From the NCBI RefSeq assembly GCF_937893305.1, contig NZ_CALBGN010000020.1, forward strand, positions 1-64,000: a DNA stretch of 64,000 nucleotides, given 5' to 3'. The position numbers and the translations under genes are program-made. Shown here piece after piece: positions 52,164 through 61,363 of the stretch. How positions within the stretch are numbered: the stretch's first letter is position 1; each line of letters begins with the position of its first letter. The notes beneath the pieces were generated by a model. It did no database searches, was not told the origin of the DNA, and saw only the letters and a program-made list of their open reading frames with translations. Origin of the DNA: an uncultured Helicobacter sp. GTDB taxonomy: Bacteria; Campylobacterota; Campylobacteria; Campylobacterales; Helicobacteraceae.

Positions 52164-53483
52164 TTAGTTCTCTACTTGCATTTTATAGAGTTTTTTGCGA
52201 TCGCTTGAGCTTGCAATATTAAGTTGAGATCGGTATTTTGCGATTGTGCGACGCACCATTGTAATCTTAAACTTCTCTGTTGCAAGTTTTAAAATCTTAC
52301 TATCACTTAGTGGTTTTTGTTTGTTTTCATTACGAATAAGCTCCGCTACAAAGTCTTTAATAGCGGTATTTGAAGTCTCCTCATCAATAGCAGTTGCAAA
52401 AAAGTTTTTAAGCGGAAAGATTCCGCGTGCGCATTCTAAATATTTATTAGAAATCGCTCTTGAAATCGTGCTTGGAGCGTGTCCAAATTCCTCTGCTAAA
52501 TCCTTTAGCGTCATGGGTTTTATCTCTCCGCCTTTAAAAAACTCATATTGATACTCTACAATCATTAAGCCAATTTTATACAAAGTTGCTTTACGCATCT
52601 CAAGTGCATCTACAAGATCACGCGCTTCTTTGATTTTTGTTTTTACAAAAGCGTCTTTTAGACTATTTTTATCATCTTTTTCTTGCTTTTGAATAAGAAT
52701 GCTAGGATAATATCTATCATTAATTTGCACTTGGATATTATTTTTGTCTTCTAACACTAAAATATCCGGTATTACAGCAACTTCTTTTTGAAAAAAATCC
52801 AAAGCAGGTGGATTTTTAAAACCTTGAATAATACGCATTGCTTTAGGATATAAAGGTTTTTTTTTAAATTTTGTATGTTCTTGCAGGTTATCTAAGATTT
52901 CTAAACACAATCCATACACATCGCTTGACACATCTAAATAATCAAGTTGGAATCTAAAAGACTCCATAACATCAAGAGCGCCAATTCCTGGTGGCTCTAA
53001 ATATGCAAAACGCAAGCGAATTTTCTCTACTTCACTAGCCTGAATTTCTGTGTTTAGCTCTTTAGAACATTCTTTAGCAATGCTTATGCAATCACCATCA
53101 AAATACCCTTCATTATCTAAATTTTCTACAATCTTTTTAGCAATTTCTTGAGAATTTTTCGTGGGGAACAAAGGAGGTTCAATTTGATGTAAAAGCACAA
53201 CTTCTAAACTTTCTTCCTGAATGCAAAATTGCTCAATACCATCAACACTTTCTCCTTTAGCTCCACGCATTTTTTCTTTGTGTTGCTTTTTGTATGTGGC
53301 ACTTTGCGCACTGAAAGAATCAGAAATTCCAGATTTTACTTCAAAATATGGATTTTCCACTCCAAAACTATTTAGCGTTTCTTCTAGCTCGCCCATTCCA
53401 CTTTGCAATATCGGTAACCAACTCTTTAGTGTTGATGAGAGTTTTGCCTTGAGTGTTGCAGAAGTTTGGGTTCTTAGTTTCAT
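52164..53483 (-). CDS. rpoN: RNA polymerase sigma54 factor RpoN
   Basis: A 439-residue sigma factor. The core-binding region has LPPG-like text (YLEPPGIGALDVMESF) near 165-180, a DNA-binding helix-turn-helix region (LAEEFGHAPSTISRAISNKY) near 335 and the RpoN box RRTIAKYRSQLNI near 417. The N-terminal activation region is Q/L rich and slightly shortened. It directs the three GG-N10-GC promoters seen upstream of flaB, flgI and flgE. It overlaps lptB by 4 bp. A copy of the 14-mer repeat lies within it in a different reading frame (RFQL). Confidence 0.93.
   Translation of the reverse strand: MKLRTQTSATLKAKLSSTLKSWLPILQSGMGELEETLNSFGVENPYFEVKSGISDSFSAQSATYKKQHKEKMRGAKGESVDGIEQFCIQEESLEVVLLHQIEPPLFPTKNSQEIAKKIVENLDNEGYFDGDCISIAKECSKELNTEIQASEVEKIRLRFAYLEPPGIGALDVMESFRFQLDYLDVSSDVYGLCLEILDNLQEHTKFKKKPLYPKAMRIIQGFKNPPALDFFQKEVAVIPDILVLEDKNNIQVQINDRYYPSILIQKQEKDDKNSLKDAFVKTKIKEARDLVDALEMRKATLYKIGLMIVEYQYEFFKGGEIKPMTLKDLAEEFGHAPSTISRAISNKYLECARGIFPLKNFFATAIDEETSNTAIKDFVAELIRNENKQKPLSDSKILKLATEKFKITMVRRTIAKYRSQLNIASSSDRKKLYKMQVEN
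52944..52957 (-). repeat. Dispersed 14-mer TTAGATTCCAACTT, copy 5
   Basis: Exact copy in rpoN. Relative to the gene it is read in the opposite sense to the other coding copies, encoding FRFQL rather than KLESK, which argues for a DNA-level origin. Confidence 0.6.
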
Positions 53484-54202
53484 ACTTTAAAATGCTCGCC
53501 TAAATAATGTCTGCGCACAAGCTCGTTTTGATAAATCGCACTTGCATCACCGCTTGCAAGAAGTGTGCCTTTATTAATCACATACGCTCTATCACACACG
53601 CTTAATGTTTCACGAACATTATGATCTGTAATTAACACACCAATTCCAAAACTTAGCAGCTTTTTAATAATATTCTGAATATCAAGCACAGCAATAGGAT
53701 CAACCCCAGCAAATGGCTCATCAAGCAGAATAAACTTTGGCTTTTTGACCAATGCGCGCGCAATTTCAACCCTGCGCCGCTCTCCCCCGCTTAAATTCAC
53801 ACCTTTACGGCTTCTAATAGGCTCAATATTAAATTCCTCCAAAAGCTCTTCAATGCGCTTATCCTGTGCTTTTTCTCCATCAAAACACACTTCAGCGGCA
53901 ATGCGTAAATTTTCTTCTACACTTAAATCCTTAAAAACACTAGATTCTTGTGGTAAATACCCGATTCCAAGTTGCGCGCGTTTATGCAAACTAAGCCTAG
54001 TAATATCCTTACCATCAAAGCTAACACTTCCCCCTGTTGCTTCTAAAAGCCCACAAATAATATAAAAAGTTGTAGTTTTACCTGCACCATTTGGACCTAA
54101 AAGTCCTACGACTTCACCACTTTGCACACGAATAGAAATCTCTTTAAGAATTTGTGTTTTTTTGATGATTTTACTTAACTGCTTTGCTTCTAATGTGTGC
54201 AT
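53480..54202 (-). CDS. lptB: LptB, ATPase of the lipopolysaccharide exporter
   Basis: A 240-residue ABC ATPase. Walker A GPNGAGKTTTFYIICG near 36, Q-loop GYLPQESSVFKDL near 82, signature LSGGERRRVEIARAL near 134 and Walker B FILLDEPFAGVDP near 155 are present. It powers the LptBFGC lipopolysaccharide extractor. The order rpoN-lptB-tsaE-dnaX equals H. pylori HP0714-HP0717. Confidence 0.95.
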   Translation of the reverse strand: MHTLEAKQLSKIIKKTQILKEISIRVQSGEVVGLLGPNGAGKTTTFYIICGLLEATGGSVSFDGKDITRLSLHKRAQLGIGYLPQESSVFKDLSVEENLRIAAEVCFDGEKAQDKRIEELLEEFNIEPIRSRKGVNLSGGERRRVEIARALVKKPKFILLDEPFAGVDPIAVLDIQNIIKKLLSFGIGVLITDHNVRETLSVCDRAYVINKGTLLASGDASAIYQNELVRRHYLGEHFKV

Positions 54203-54609
54203 TAATGTTCCTCTATGCTATATTTGCGTTTATTCCCTTGCAACATTATAGAAATTTGCCGAAAGGGCAAGCCAATGTCTTTTAGAATTTTAGCTAAATT
54301 TTCATCTCCCCATTCTACAAAATGCCAACCTTCTTTTTCAATTTCTTCTAAAAACCCAAGAGCAAAGAGTGTATCTAGGTCCTTTTGATAAATATCATAA
54401 TGATACACTCCTTCTCCATATTCCAAAGCCGTTAGATAAGTAGGAGAAGTTACATCTACCTTTACTCCAAGTGTCTTTACCATTTCTTTGACAAGTGTTG
54501 TTTTACCGCTTGCTAAAGTGCCATTTAACAAATAGATTCCACGATTTTTTGGCAAATTTAGAATATCTAAGAATTGAGAAATCTCATTTTGTGCTAAGAT
54601 TAGTTCCAT
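54202..54609 (-). CDS. tsaE: TsaE, ATPase for t6A tRNA modification
   Basis: A 135-residue P-loop ATPase that supports the TsaBD complex in t6A formation at tRNA position 37. The nucleotide site is NGTLASGKTTLVKEM near 29-43, followed by TSPTYLTALEY near 55 and HYDIYQ near 70, and FVEWGDE near 98. It abuts lptB (shared base) and overlaps dnaX by 10 bp. Confidence 0.92.
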   Translation of the reverse strand: MELILAQNEISQFLDILNLPKNRGIYLLNGTLASGKTTLVKEMVKTLGVKVDVTSPTYLTALEYGEGVYHYDIYQKDLDTLFALGFLEEIEKEGWHFVEWGDENLAKILKDIGLPFRQISIMLQGNKRKYSIEEH

Positions 54610-56345
54610 TTTGCACCTTCTGTGTAATTTAGCGGTCGCACATTAACTTGCTTAATTTCTAGCAATTCTTGTGCGCTTTGCAAAAGCGGAGATTGTAAGG
54701 CTTGCGTAACTTCTCTTTGCACTTGTGATGCGGAATCTAAATGCTTAGATTCCAACTTTTGTGAAATTTCTTGTGTTTTTTCTTGGATTTTTTCAAACTG
54801 CGGCGTTTTGGATTCCAACTCTTGTGGCTCTTCTTTATTCTCTTGTTGTGGTTTGCTAATATTTTTAATTTGTGTTTGCATACCAAAAATCTCAAAAACA
54901 TAATGTTTAATAATGCTATATGCTCCAATTAAACGCTCTCTATTTTTGCCTGCAGCAAGCGTTTCCCAAGTTAGCACAGGATCTTCAAAGCTCACAAAAC
55001 GCACATCTTTAGCAAAAATCTCTCCTAAATCATAATTATGCGCAAAAATCTTTTTTTTCACAAGTTCAAAAAGATCAATTGCGTGTTTTTGCGGAGAATC
55101 TTGTTGTATGGTATTAGAATCTAAATTTTTAGATTCTGTATTTGGCAATGCTTGCTCAACTTTTTCTAATTCCTGTTCTAACGCTTCTTGTTTTGGCAAA
55201 ACCTCCATTTTGGATTCCAATTTTTGCTCTTGTGAATCTTGTTGTGGATTTTGAAGTTTTGGCAAATTCTCAAAAAAGCCTTTTTCTAAATGTTTAATAG
55301 CAAGATCAATGCTTTCAATTTGTAATGCCTCAAGCATTTTAAATGCACTTAAAGTTAGCACAAATTCATTATCAGAACCTAAAAATAACAATTCTTTTGC
55401 CTGCGTGATAATCCTAAAAAAGCGATCTACAAGCAAGCTAGAATAGCGAGAATCATCTCCTTTTAAAAGCTTCTCTTTAAGAAAAATACTCATCTCATCT
55501 AAGAGCATTCCACATTCATATTCAAAAAAGCCTTCTAAGGTTTTAAGTAATGCTTCTCTATCTTGCGTAAAAATCCCTTCAAAAAACTTATTCAAATTCT
55601 CCGCATTAATAAGCCCTAGCATATTTGCACACACTTCAGAAGTTACATTATAGCTTGAATAAATAATGGCTTGATCAAGCAAAGTTAGCGTATCACGCAA
55701 AGAACCTGCCCCACTTCTTATTAACATTCCAAGCGCTTCTTCTTGATAAGGGATTTGCTCATTTTGCAAAATTTTTTTTAAATGCTCAAAAATACTTTTA
55801 TCAGAAATACGCTTAAAACGAAAGTGTTGCGTTCTGCTCAAAATCGTAGCAGGCAGCTTTAATGGATCTGTTGTTGCTAGGATAAACTTCACATACTCTG
55901 GGGGTTCCTCTAGTGTTTTTAATAATGCGTTAAAGGCTTCACGCGTTAGCATATGCACTTCATCAATAATAAAAATCTTAAAACGCCCCATATTTGGATG
56001 ATATTTTGTTTGTTCAATCAAATCTCTAATATCATCAATTTTACGATTTGACGCACCATCAAGCTCCATAATATCAATATGGCTCATTTTGTGTGGATTT
56101 GCAGCCAAACAATTTGGACAAGTGCCACAAGGCTTAGATCTAGGACCATTATCACATTGCAAAGCCCTAGCAAAAATCCTAGCACTAGAAGTTTTCCCGC
56201 TCCCACGCAACCCAGAAAACAAATAAGCATGCGATAAACGCTTACTATCTAATGCTAAAGAGAGCGTGCGACTAACTGCTTCTTGTCCCACAAGCTCATC
56301 AAAGTCCATTGGGCGATATTTTAAGGCTAATGCTTGTTGTTCCAT
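54600..56345 (-). CDS. dnaX: DNA polymerase III subunit gamma/tau
   Basis: A 581-residue clamp-loader subunit. Walker A LRGSGKTSSARIFARAL near 46-52, the zinc cysteines (CGTCPNC, near 77), DEVHMLTREAFNALLKTLEEP near 117 and SRTQHFRFKRI near 170 are all intact. The C-terminal third is a Gln/Glu/Lys-rich linker that carries several KLESK-like peptides from the repeated 14-mer and its variants. No programmed frameshift site was identified by eye. Confidence 0.95.
   Translation of the reverse strand: MEQQALALKYRPMDFDELVGQEAVSRTLSLALDSKRLSHAYLFSGLRGSGKTSSARIFARALQCDNGPRSKPCGTCPNCLAANPHKMSHIDIMELDGASNRKIDDIRDLIEQTKYHPNMGRFKIFIIDEVHMLTREAFNALLKTLEEPPEYVKFILATTDPLKLPATILSRTQHFRFKRISDKSIFEHLKKILQNEQIPYQEEALGMLIRSGAGSLRDTLTLLDQAIIYSSYNVTSEVCANMLGLINAENLNKFFEGIFTQDREALLKTLEGFFEYECGMLLDEMSIFLKEKLLKGDDSRYSSLLVDRFFRIITQAKELLFLGSDNEFVLTLSAFKMLEALQIESIDLAIKHLEKGFFENLPKLQNPQQDSQEQKLESKMEVLPKQEALEQELEKVEQALPNTESKNLDSNTIQQDSPQKHAIDLFELVKKKIFAHNYDLGEIFAKDVRFVSFEDPVLTWETLAAGKNRERLIGAYSIIKHYVFEIFGMQTQIKNISKPQQENKEEPQELESKTPQFEKIQEKTQEISQKLESKHLDSASQVQREVTQALQSPLLQSAQELLEIKQVNVRPLNYTEGAKWN
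54745..54758 (+). repeat. Dispersed 14-mer TTAGATTCCAACTT, copy 6
   Basis: Exact copy in the linker of dnaX, read as KLESK. Two looser variants lie nearby at about 54807-54820 and 55206-55219 in the same linker. Confidence 0.6.
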
Positions 56346-56392
56346 ATCCTATCCTAAATTAAAAGCGCAATTTTACATTAATTATATTTTAA

Positions 56393-57064
56393 TCACTCTT
56401 TATAAGGCGTGATGTCAGATTGAAACTTATAAATTTTGTTTTTTAAACGCACAAGCAATCCCGTATCAATGAGCTGACGAAAAGTCTTTACAACCGTGGG
56501 CTTACTTACACCTACTTCTTGAACAATATCTTCATAAGAGCCATAGAAAATATTTTCATCATCACTATGCTCAATAAGATACTTAATAATCTCAATTTTT
56601 TTGCCCCCTACAAAAATAGAAATTGCATTTAAAAGCGCATTTTGCATTTTAATTTCACTAGCTTGAAACTTTGGCAAAATAGAACGCAAAATCGTCCTTA
56701 AAAGTTCTTCTACATCAATAGGCTTTAAAATATAACCATCAACACGCAACTCAATACAATCCAATAAATAATGCGTTTCTGTGTGTGCAGTAACCACAAT
56801 AATTGCAACTTCTAAAAGTGGATTTTTACGAATTTCTTTAATCAGATCAATACCATTTAACTTTGGCATTAAAATATCAGTAATTACTAAATCAATATTT
56901 TCTTGCTTTAAAATCTCTAAAGCATCTTTGCCATTACGCGCCACAAAAAGCTTATCTACATAATCTTCAAGCACCATTGAAGCAAATTTTAAAATATCTT
57001 CTTCATCTTCAACATACAAAATCTTAAGGTGTTTTAAAATTTTTTCATCATTTTTACTAATCAC
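56393..57064 (-). CDS. Response regulator with winged-helix-like output domain
   Basis: A 223-residue regulator. The receiver domain has the acidic cluster YVEDEED near 17-23, phospho-acceptor Asp near 63 in LVITDILMPKLNGIDL, and switch lysine in ILKPIDVEE near 113. The C-terminal 90 residues look like a small winged helix (YEDIVQEVGVSKPTVVKTFR) rather than an OmpR type. I chose GTG at 57064, which overlaps the kinase stop and has AAGGAG upstream. It is the cognate partner of the kinase encoded just upstream. Confidence 0.75.
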   Translation of the reverse strand: MISKNDEKILKHLKILYVEDEEDILKFASMVLEDYVDKLFVARNGKDALEILKQENIDLVITDILMPKLNGIDLIKEIRKNPLLEVAIIVVTAHTETHYLLDCIELRVDGYILKPIDVEELLRTILRSILPKFQASEIKMQNALLNAISIFVGGKKIEIIKYLIEHSDDENIFYGSYEDIVQEVGVSKPTVVKTFRQLIDTGLLVRLKNKIYKFQSDITPYKE

Positions 57065-58674
57065 GCTTGCTCCTTTTGTGTTTCTAATGGAATTGTAATC
57101 ATAAACTGCGCTCCACAAGTGCCATCTTTTAACTTGCAATCTTGCACACACTCTCCGCCATTACACACAATATTAAACGCGTCATCATAACGCACATTAC
57201 GCACTTCAATACTTCCTTGCATTTGTTTTTCTATGATTTGCTTAGACATATATAGCCCAATTCCTGTACCTACAGATTTATGCTTTGTTGTAAAATAGGG
57301 TTCAAAAACCTTTTGAATATCATCAAGCTTGATTCCGCCACCATTATCCATAAATAGAATCCTAACACATTCTTTTATAGGATTGTCTTTATCTTCACTC
57401 TCCCGCAAAACTTCTACAACGATTCTAATCTTTGCTGACACAACTTCACGCGCCTTTAAAACATCTTCAGAATTTTTTATCAAGTTTAATAACACTTGAG
57501 AAAATGCACTTTTATAACCACAAAGCATAATATCTTCTGCACAATCTACAAGAATTTCGATTTCATTTTGTTTTAAAAATGTATCCACCAAAGAGATGGA
57601 ATCGTAAATATTTTCTTTTAAATTAAAAGGTTCTTTTTCGCTTGCAGAATTAAAAAAATTTCTAAAATCTTCAATAGTTTGGGACATTCTTTTGGCAATT
57701 TTTAATCCATCCTCTACTTGAAGTTCAATAAATTCTTTTGTGAGTTTGCCATTTTGAGATTTGACTTTAAAGGTTTGAATTAACAACATTAGCGCATTTA
57801 GTGGTTGTCTCCATTGATGTGCGATATTTCCTATCATCTCTCCCATACTTGCAAGACGAGCTTGTTGATACATAATCTGATCTTTTTTGCGACTCTCAAG
57901 CACTTCCTTATTAATATTTTCTTGCAAAGAATTATTTAAATTTTGCAACTCTTGGGTTTTTTCCTGCACTTTCTGTTCTAGTGTTGCGTGCAAATTTTTA
58001 ATATTTCGTAAAATCAAAAAACTCAACAGCATTGTGATTAACATAATCAAACAAATAATGACTAATATTACCTTTTGCAATGCGCTATGCAAAGCGTTAT
58101 TGCGCACTTTTTTAACTTCTGTAAATTGTAAATTTAAATGTGCAATTTTAGAAATTTGATGATTAAGTTTGCTAATGCTTTGCTTTATTTCTTCATTTAA
58201 ATTTCTTATAGAAATATTTTGCTTTGGTTTTAAAAGCCCCAAATATACACCAATTTCAAAATCTAAAATTTCTAAATTGCTTTGCAATTCTCTCTTTTTA
58301 CGCAACACAGAATCATCTTCAATAAAAAACCGATAGATATTTAACAAAAAATGCGTTGATTCGCTTTCATTTAAAAGTCTATCTTGCAAAGCTTTATAAT
58401 TATCAAATTGCGTCATAATGCTCTGTTTTGCCTGTAAGATTTCTTTTTGTTCGCTATATGTGAGATTTTGTGAATAATTTAATACGCGACGGACCTCTTC
58501 TAACCCTACAAGTGATTGGCTATATTCCATAAAAAGCATATCGTAATCGTATTTTAAACTAAAATGATACACAAAAGATACGACAGCAAGTGATAGAAGT
58601 CCTGATGCGATATTAAAAACCAAGACGCGTGCTTTATGTTCAAGTGTTGTCCCAAAAAACTGAAAGATCCGCAA
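57061..58674 (-). CDS. Membrane sensor histidine kinase
   Basis: A kinase of about 537 residues. A membrane segment near 18-36 (ARVLVFNIASGLLSLAVVSF), a long helical sensor loop, a second membrane segment near 205-225 (VILVIICLIMLITMLLSFLI), a coiled coil (EQKVQEKTQELQNLNNSLQ), then GNIAHQWRQPLNALMLLIQT with the acceptor His, NLIKNSEDVL and VGTGIGLYMSKQII. The HQWRQPL form is common in Campylobacterota. I place the start at TTG 58674, which has AAGGA upstream; a TTG at 58752 would add 26 residues but lacks a ribosome site. Stimulus unknown. Confidence 0.75.
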   Translation of the reverse strand: MRIFQFFGTTLEHKARVLVFNIASGLLSLAVVSFVYHFSLKYDYDMLFMEYSQSLVGLEEVRRVLNYSQNLTYSEQKEILQAKQSIMTQFDNYKALQDRLLNESESTHFLLNIYRFFIEDDSVLRKKRELQSNLEILDFEIGVYLGLLKPKQNISIRNLNEEIKQSISKLNHQISKIAHLNLQFTEVKKVRNNALHSALQKVILVIICLIMLITMLLSFLILRNIKNLHATLEQKVQEKTQELQNLNNSLQENINKEVLESRKKDQIMYQQARLASMGEMIGNIAHQWRQPLNALMLLIQTFKVKSQNGKLTKEFIELQVEDGLKIAKRMSQTIEDFRNFFNSASEKEPFNLKENIYDSISLVDTFLKQNEIEILVDCAEDIMLCGYKSAFSQVLLNLIKNSEDVLKAREVVSAKIRIVVEVLRESEDKDNPIKECVRILFMDNGGGIKLDDIQKVFEPYFTTKHKSVGTGIGLYMSKQIIEKQMQGSIEVRNVRYDDAFNIVCNGGECVQDCKLKDGTCGAQFMITIPLETQKEQA

Positions 58675-58843
58675 AATTTCTTCCTTATTAAATAAAACTT
58701 TTATTGTAACACCAAAAACACAATATTGATTAACAAATTTATAATCTTTCAAAAACTAAATTTTAAAAATGATGTAAATTTTATCATTCTTTTAAGTTAA
58801 AAGGTTATCATTACAAACACAAATCAACCAAAAGGAGTTTGAT

Positions 58844-59161
58844 ATGAAGAAAATTTTACTAGGATTAGCATTAGCAAGTGGCTGTTTGATGGCGGCTGAT
58901 GGTGCGACAATTTATAAAAAGTGTATTGCTTGCCATGGTGCAAAAGCTGAAAGAGTAGCTCCAGGAAGTAAAGGGAATGTTAAAATTGCTGGTATGGCAA
59001 AAGATGAATTAGTTACACAACTTCAGGGTTATAAGGCGGGAACAGCAGATAATGGTGGAGCAAAAGCTATTATGTATGCAAATATGAAGAACTTCAAATT
59101 AACAGATGCTGATATTGATGCAGTTGCAGATTATATTTCAAAACTTCCTCCTGTAAAATAA
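58844..59161 (+). CDS. Cytochrome c553, soluble class I
   Basis: A 105-residue periplasmic cytochrome. A signal peptide (MKKILLGLALASGCLMAA) precedes the heme motif CIACH at residues 27-31; a Met ligand is provided near MYANMKNF. It carries electrons from the bc1 complex to the cbb3 oxidase; H. pylori HP1227 is its relative. AAAGGAG precedes the ATG. It ends with the hairpin that abuts alr. Confidence 0.92.
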   Translation: MKKILLGLALASGCLMAADGATIYKKCIACHGAKAERVAPGSKGNVKIAGMAKDELVTQLQGYKAGTADNGGAKAIMYANMKNFKLTDADIDAVADYISKLPPVK

Positions 59162-59166
59162 CTCTA

Positions 59167-59189
59167 AGCCCCCATTGGGGGATTTTTTT
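59167..59189 (+). terminator. Terminator overlapping the alr ribosome site
   Basis: CCCCC-ATT-GGGGG followed by A and seven T sits directly before the alr ATG. The stem has only a three-base loop, so it may be less stable than its arms suggest. The G5 arm is also the only Shine-Dalgarno-like sequence for alr. Confidence 0.7.
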
Positions 59190-60254
59190 ATGCCCTATCT
59201 AGAAATCAGTAGAAATAATTTTTTTCACAATTATCAAACAATTTTTCAAACCATTTCTGCTAAAGAAAAAATTGCAATTGTTTTAAAAGACAACGCTTAT
59301 GGACATGGAATCACACAAATAGCAAGTCTCGCCAAAGAAGTTGGAATTCAAACTGCATTTGTCAAAAGCTTGCAAGAAGCTTTAAGTATTACAAATTTTT
59401 TTGATGATATCATAATTCTTTACCCAAGTTCATTTCCCGACAAAAATGTTTTAAATTTAGCACTTAAGATTCCAATAATTTCTTTTAGCGTGCCAAGTTT
59501 AGAATCCTTGCAAGAATATCCAAGTCATACACACATTGAACTTAAAATTGATAGTGGAATGCATCGTAATGGAATTTCTAAAAAACAACTAAAAGAAGCT
59601 TTCACAATACTTAAAGAACGCAATCTAATACTAAAAGGAATCTTTACGCATAATGGCTATGGAGATGATTTAAGTAGCGCATTTTATACGCAAAATATGG
59701 AATTTTTAGCTATAAAAAAAGAAGTGTTACAACTCTGCAAACATTTTAAAATCCCACGCCCAAGATTTCATTCCTTAAGTTCTTCTGGAGCATTTCGCGC
59801 AAACACTTTTAATGCAGAATTACCAGAAGAATTGCAAGATAATTTGTTCCGCATTGGAATCGCATTTTATGGCTATAATTGTAGTCCTTTAAAAATGCCG
59901 AAGCTAAAACCTATTGCTTCTCTTTTTGCAAATAAAATTTCTACCTTGGAACTAAAAAAGGGTGCAAATATCGGCTATAGCGGAATTAGCACGCTAAGAG
60001 CGCAAAATGTTGTTTCCACTTATGATATAGGCTACGGCGATGGACTTTTTCGCTTGCGAGAAGAAATGGAGCTTTACACAACAGAAGGTTATAGAATTTT
60101 ACCAAGAGCTAGTATGGATTGTATTAGCATAGAAAGTGATGCGCCTAGTGTATGTATTTTTAATGATGTGAGTGCTTTTGCAAACGCATTTCACACAATC
60201 CCTTATGAGATCTTAGTGCATTTACATGCTTATATTCCCCGCATTATCGTTTAG
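59190..60254 (+). CDS. alr: Alanine racemase
   Basis: A 354-residue PLP enzyme that makes D-alanine for peptidoglycan. The PLP lysine is in IVLKDNAYGHG (Lys33); GYSGIST near 260 and RASMDCISI near 302 hold other active-site elements. I take the ATG at 59190. The downstream genes ddl, hydrolase and murF follow on the same strand, placing cell wall precursor synthesis in one cluster. Confidence 0.92.
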   Translation: MPYLEISRNNFFHNYQTIFQTISAKEKIAIVLKDNAYGHGITQIASLAKEVGIQTAFVKSLQEALSITNFFDDIIILYPSSFPDKNVLNLALKIPIISFSVPSLESLQEYPSHTHIELKIDSGMHRNGISKKQLKEAFTILKERNLILKGIFTHNGYGDDLSSAFYTQNMEFLAIKKEVLQLCKHFKIPRPRFHSLSSSGAFRANTFNAELPEELQDNLFRIGIAFYGYNCSPLKMPKLKPIASLFANKISTLELKKGANIGYSGISTLRAQNVVSTYDIGYGDGLFRLREEMELYTTEGYRILPRASMDCISIESDAPSVCIFNDVSAFANAFHTIPYEILVHLHAYIPRIIV

Positions 60255-60325
60255 GATTTCTACTTTTAGTGTGTTTAAAATTACTTTTGGTATGATTTTA
60301 AAATTTTATTTTGCAAGGAAACATC

Positions 60326-61363
60326 GTGAATCTGTGTATTTTGTTTGGCGGAAAGTCTTATGAACACGAAATTAGCATTGTTAGCGCAATCACTTTAAAA
60401 AAACTATTAAAAGAAGTGGAACATTTTATCTTTTTAGACTCTAATCATAATTTTTATCACATACCAAAAGAACAAATGCAATCTAAGTTTTTTAGCTCTA
60501 ATGCTTACCAAAAAGCTCAAAAAATCTATCCTAAAAAGGACGGCTTTTATAAGCGCACGTTCTTTGGTGAAACTCCACTTAATTTTCCTATAATCTTAAA
60601 TCTAATCCACGGAGGAGATGGAGAAGATGGCACGCTTGCTTCTTTACTGGATTTTTATGGAATCCCATACATTGGTCCGCGTAATCCTGCGTGTGTGCTA
60701 AGCTATGATAAAGAACTCATTAAAGGTTTTGCTGCAAGTCGTGGCGTAAAGACTCTTGATTACCGCGTGCTTTATCACAATGAACAAACTCCCAAAGATT
60801 TAAGTTTCCCTGCAATTATTAAACCTGCGCGACTTGGAAGCTCACTTGGCATTAATATTGTAGAATCTCAAGAAGAGTTACAGTATGCTTTAGATAGTGC
60901 ATTTGAATTTGATGAAAAAATTATTATTGAGCCTTTTATTGCGGGCGTGAAAGAATATAATCTTGCAGGTTTTAAGGGAAAAGATGGAATCCATTTTTCT
61001 TTTATTGAAGAACCAGAAAAAAATAAATTTTTAGATTTTGAGAAAAAATACTTAGATTTTTCACGCACAAGCAATGCTAAGGAAGCAGAAATTAGCGAAG
61101 ACTTAAAGCAAAAGTTACAAGACAGTTTCACAAGGCTTTATACAAACGCTTTTGAAGGTGCGCTTATCCGTTGTGATTTTTTTGTTAAAGATAATATATG
61201 TTATTTAAATGAAATTAATCCTGTGCCAGGCAGTCTTGCAAACTATCTTTTTACCGATTTTAAAGAGGCATTAGAATCACTTTCGCGCGCTATACCAAAG
61301 CCTAATGATATTAAGGTGGATTATGCCTTATTGCATCAAATTCAATTTGCAAAAGGCAAATAG
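60326..61363 (+). CDS. ddl: D-alanine-D-alanine ligase
   Basis: A 345-residue ATP-grasp enzyme joining two D-alanines. It starts NLCILFGGKSYEHEISIVSA, has LIHGGDGEDGTLASLLDFYG near 94, PAIIKPARLGSSLGI near 160 and EINPVPGS near 285, the usual Ddl text. Start is GTG at 60326, with AAGGAAAC upstream. The stop overlaps the next gene by 1 bp; H. pylori HP0738-HP0741 has the same order. Confidence 0.95.
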   Translation: MNLCILFGGKSYEHEISIVSAITLKKLLKEVEHFIFLDSNHNFYHIPKEQMQSKFFSSNAYQKAQKIYPKKDGFYKRTFFGETPLNFPIILNLIHGGDGEDGTLASLLDFYGIPYIGPRNPACVLSYDKELIKGFAASRGVKTLDYRVLYHNEQTPKDLSFPAIIKPARLGSSLGINIVESQEELQYALDSAFEFDEKIIIEPFIAGVKEYNLAGFKGKDGIHFSFIEEPEKNKFLDFEKKYLDFSRTSNAKEAEISEDLKQKLQDSFTRLYTNAFEGALIRCDFFVKDNICYLNEINPVPGSLANYLFTDFKEALESLSRAIPKPNDIKVDYALLHQIQFAKGK

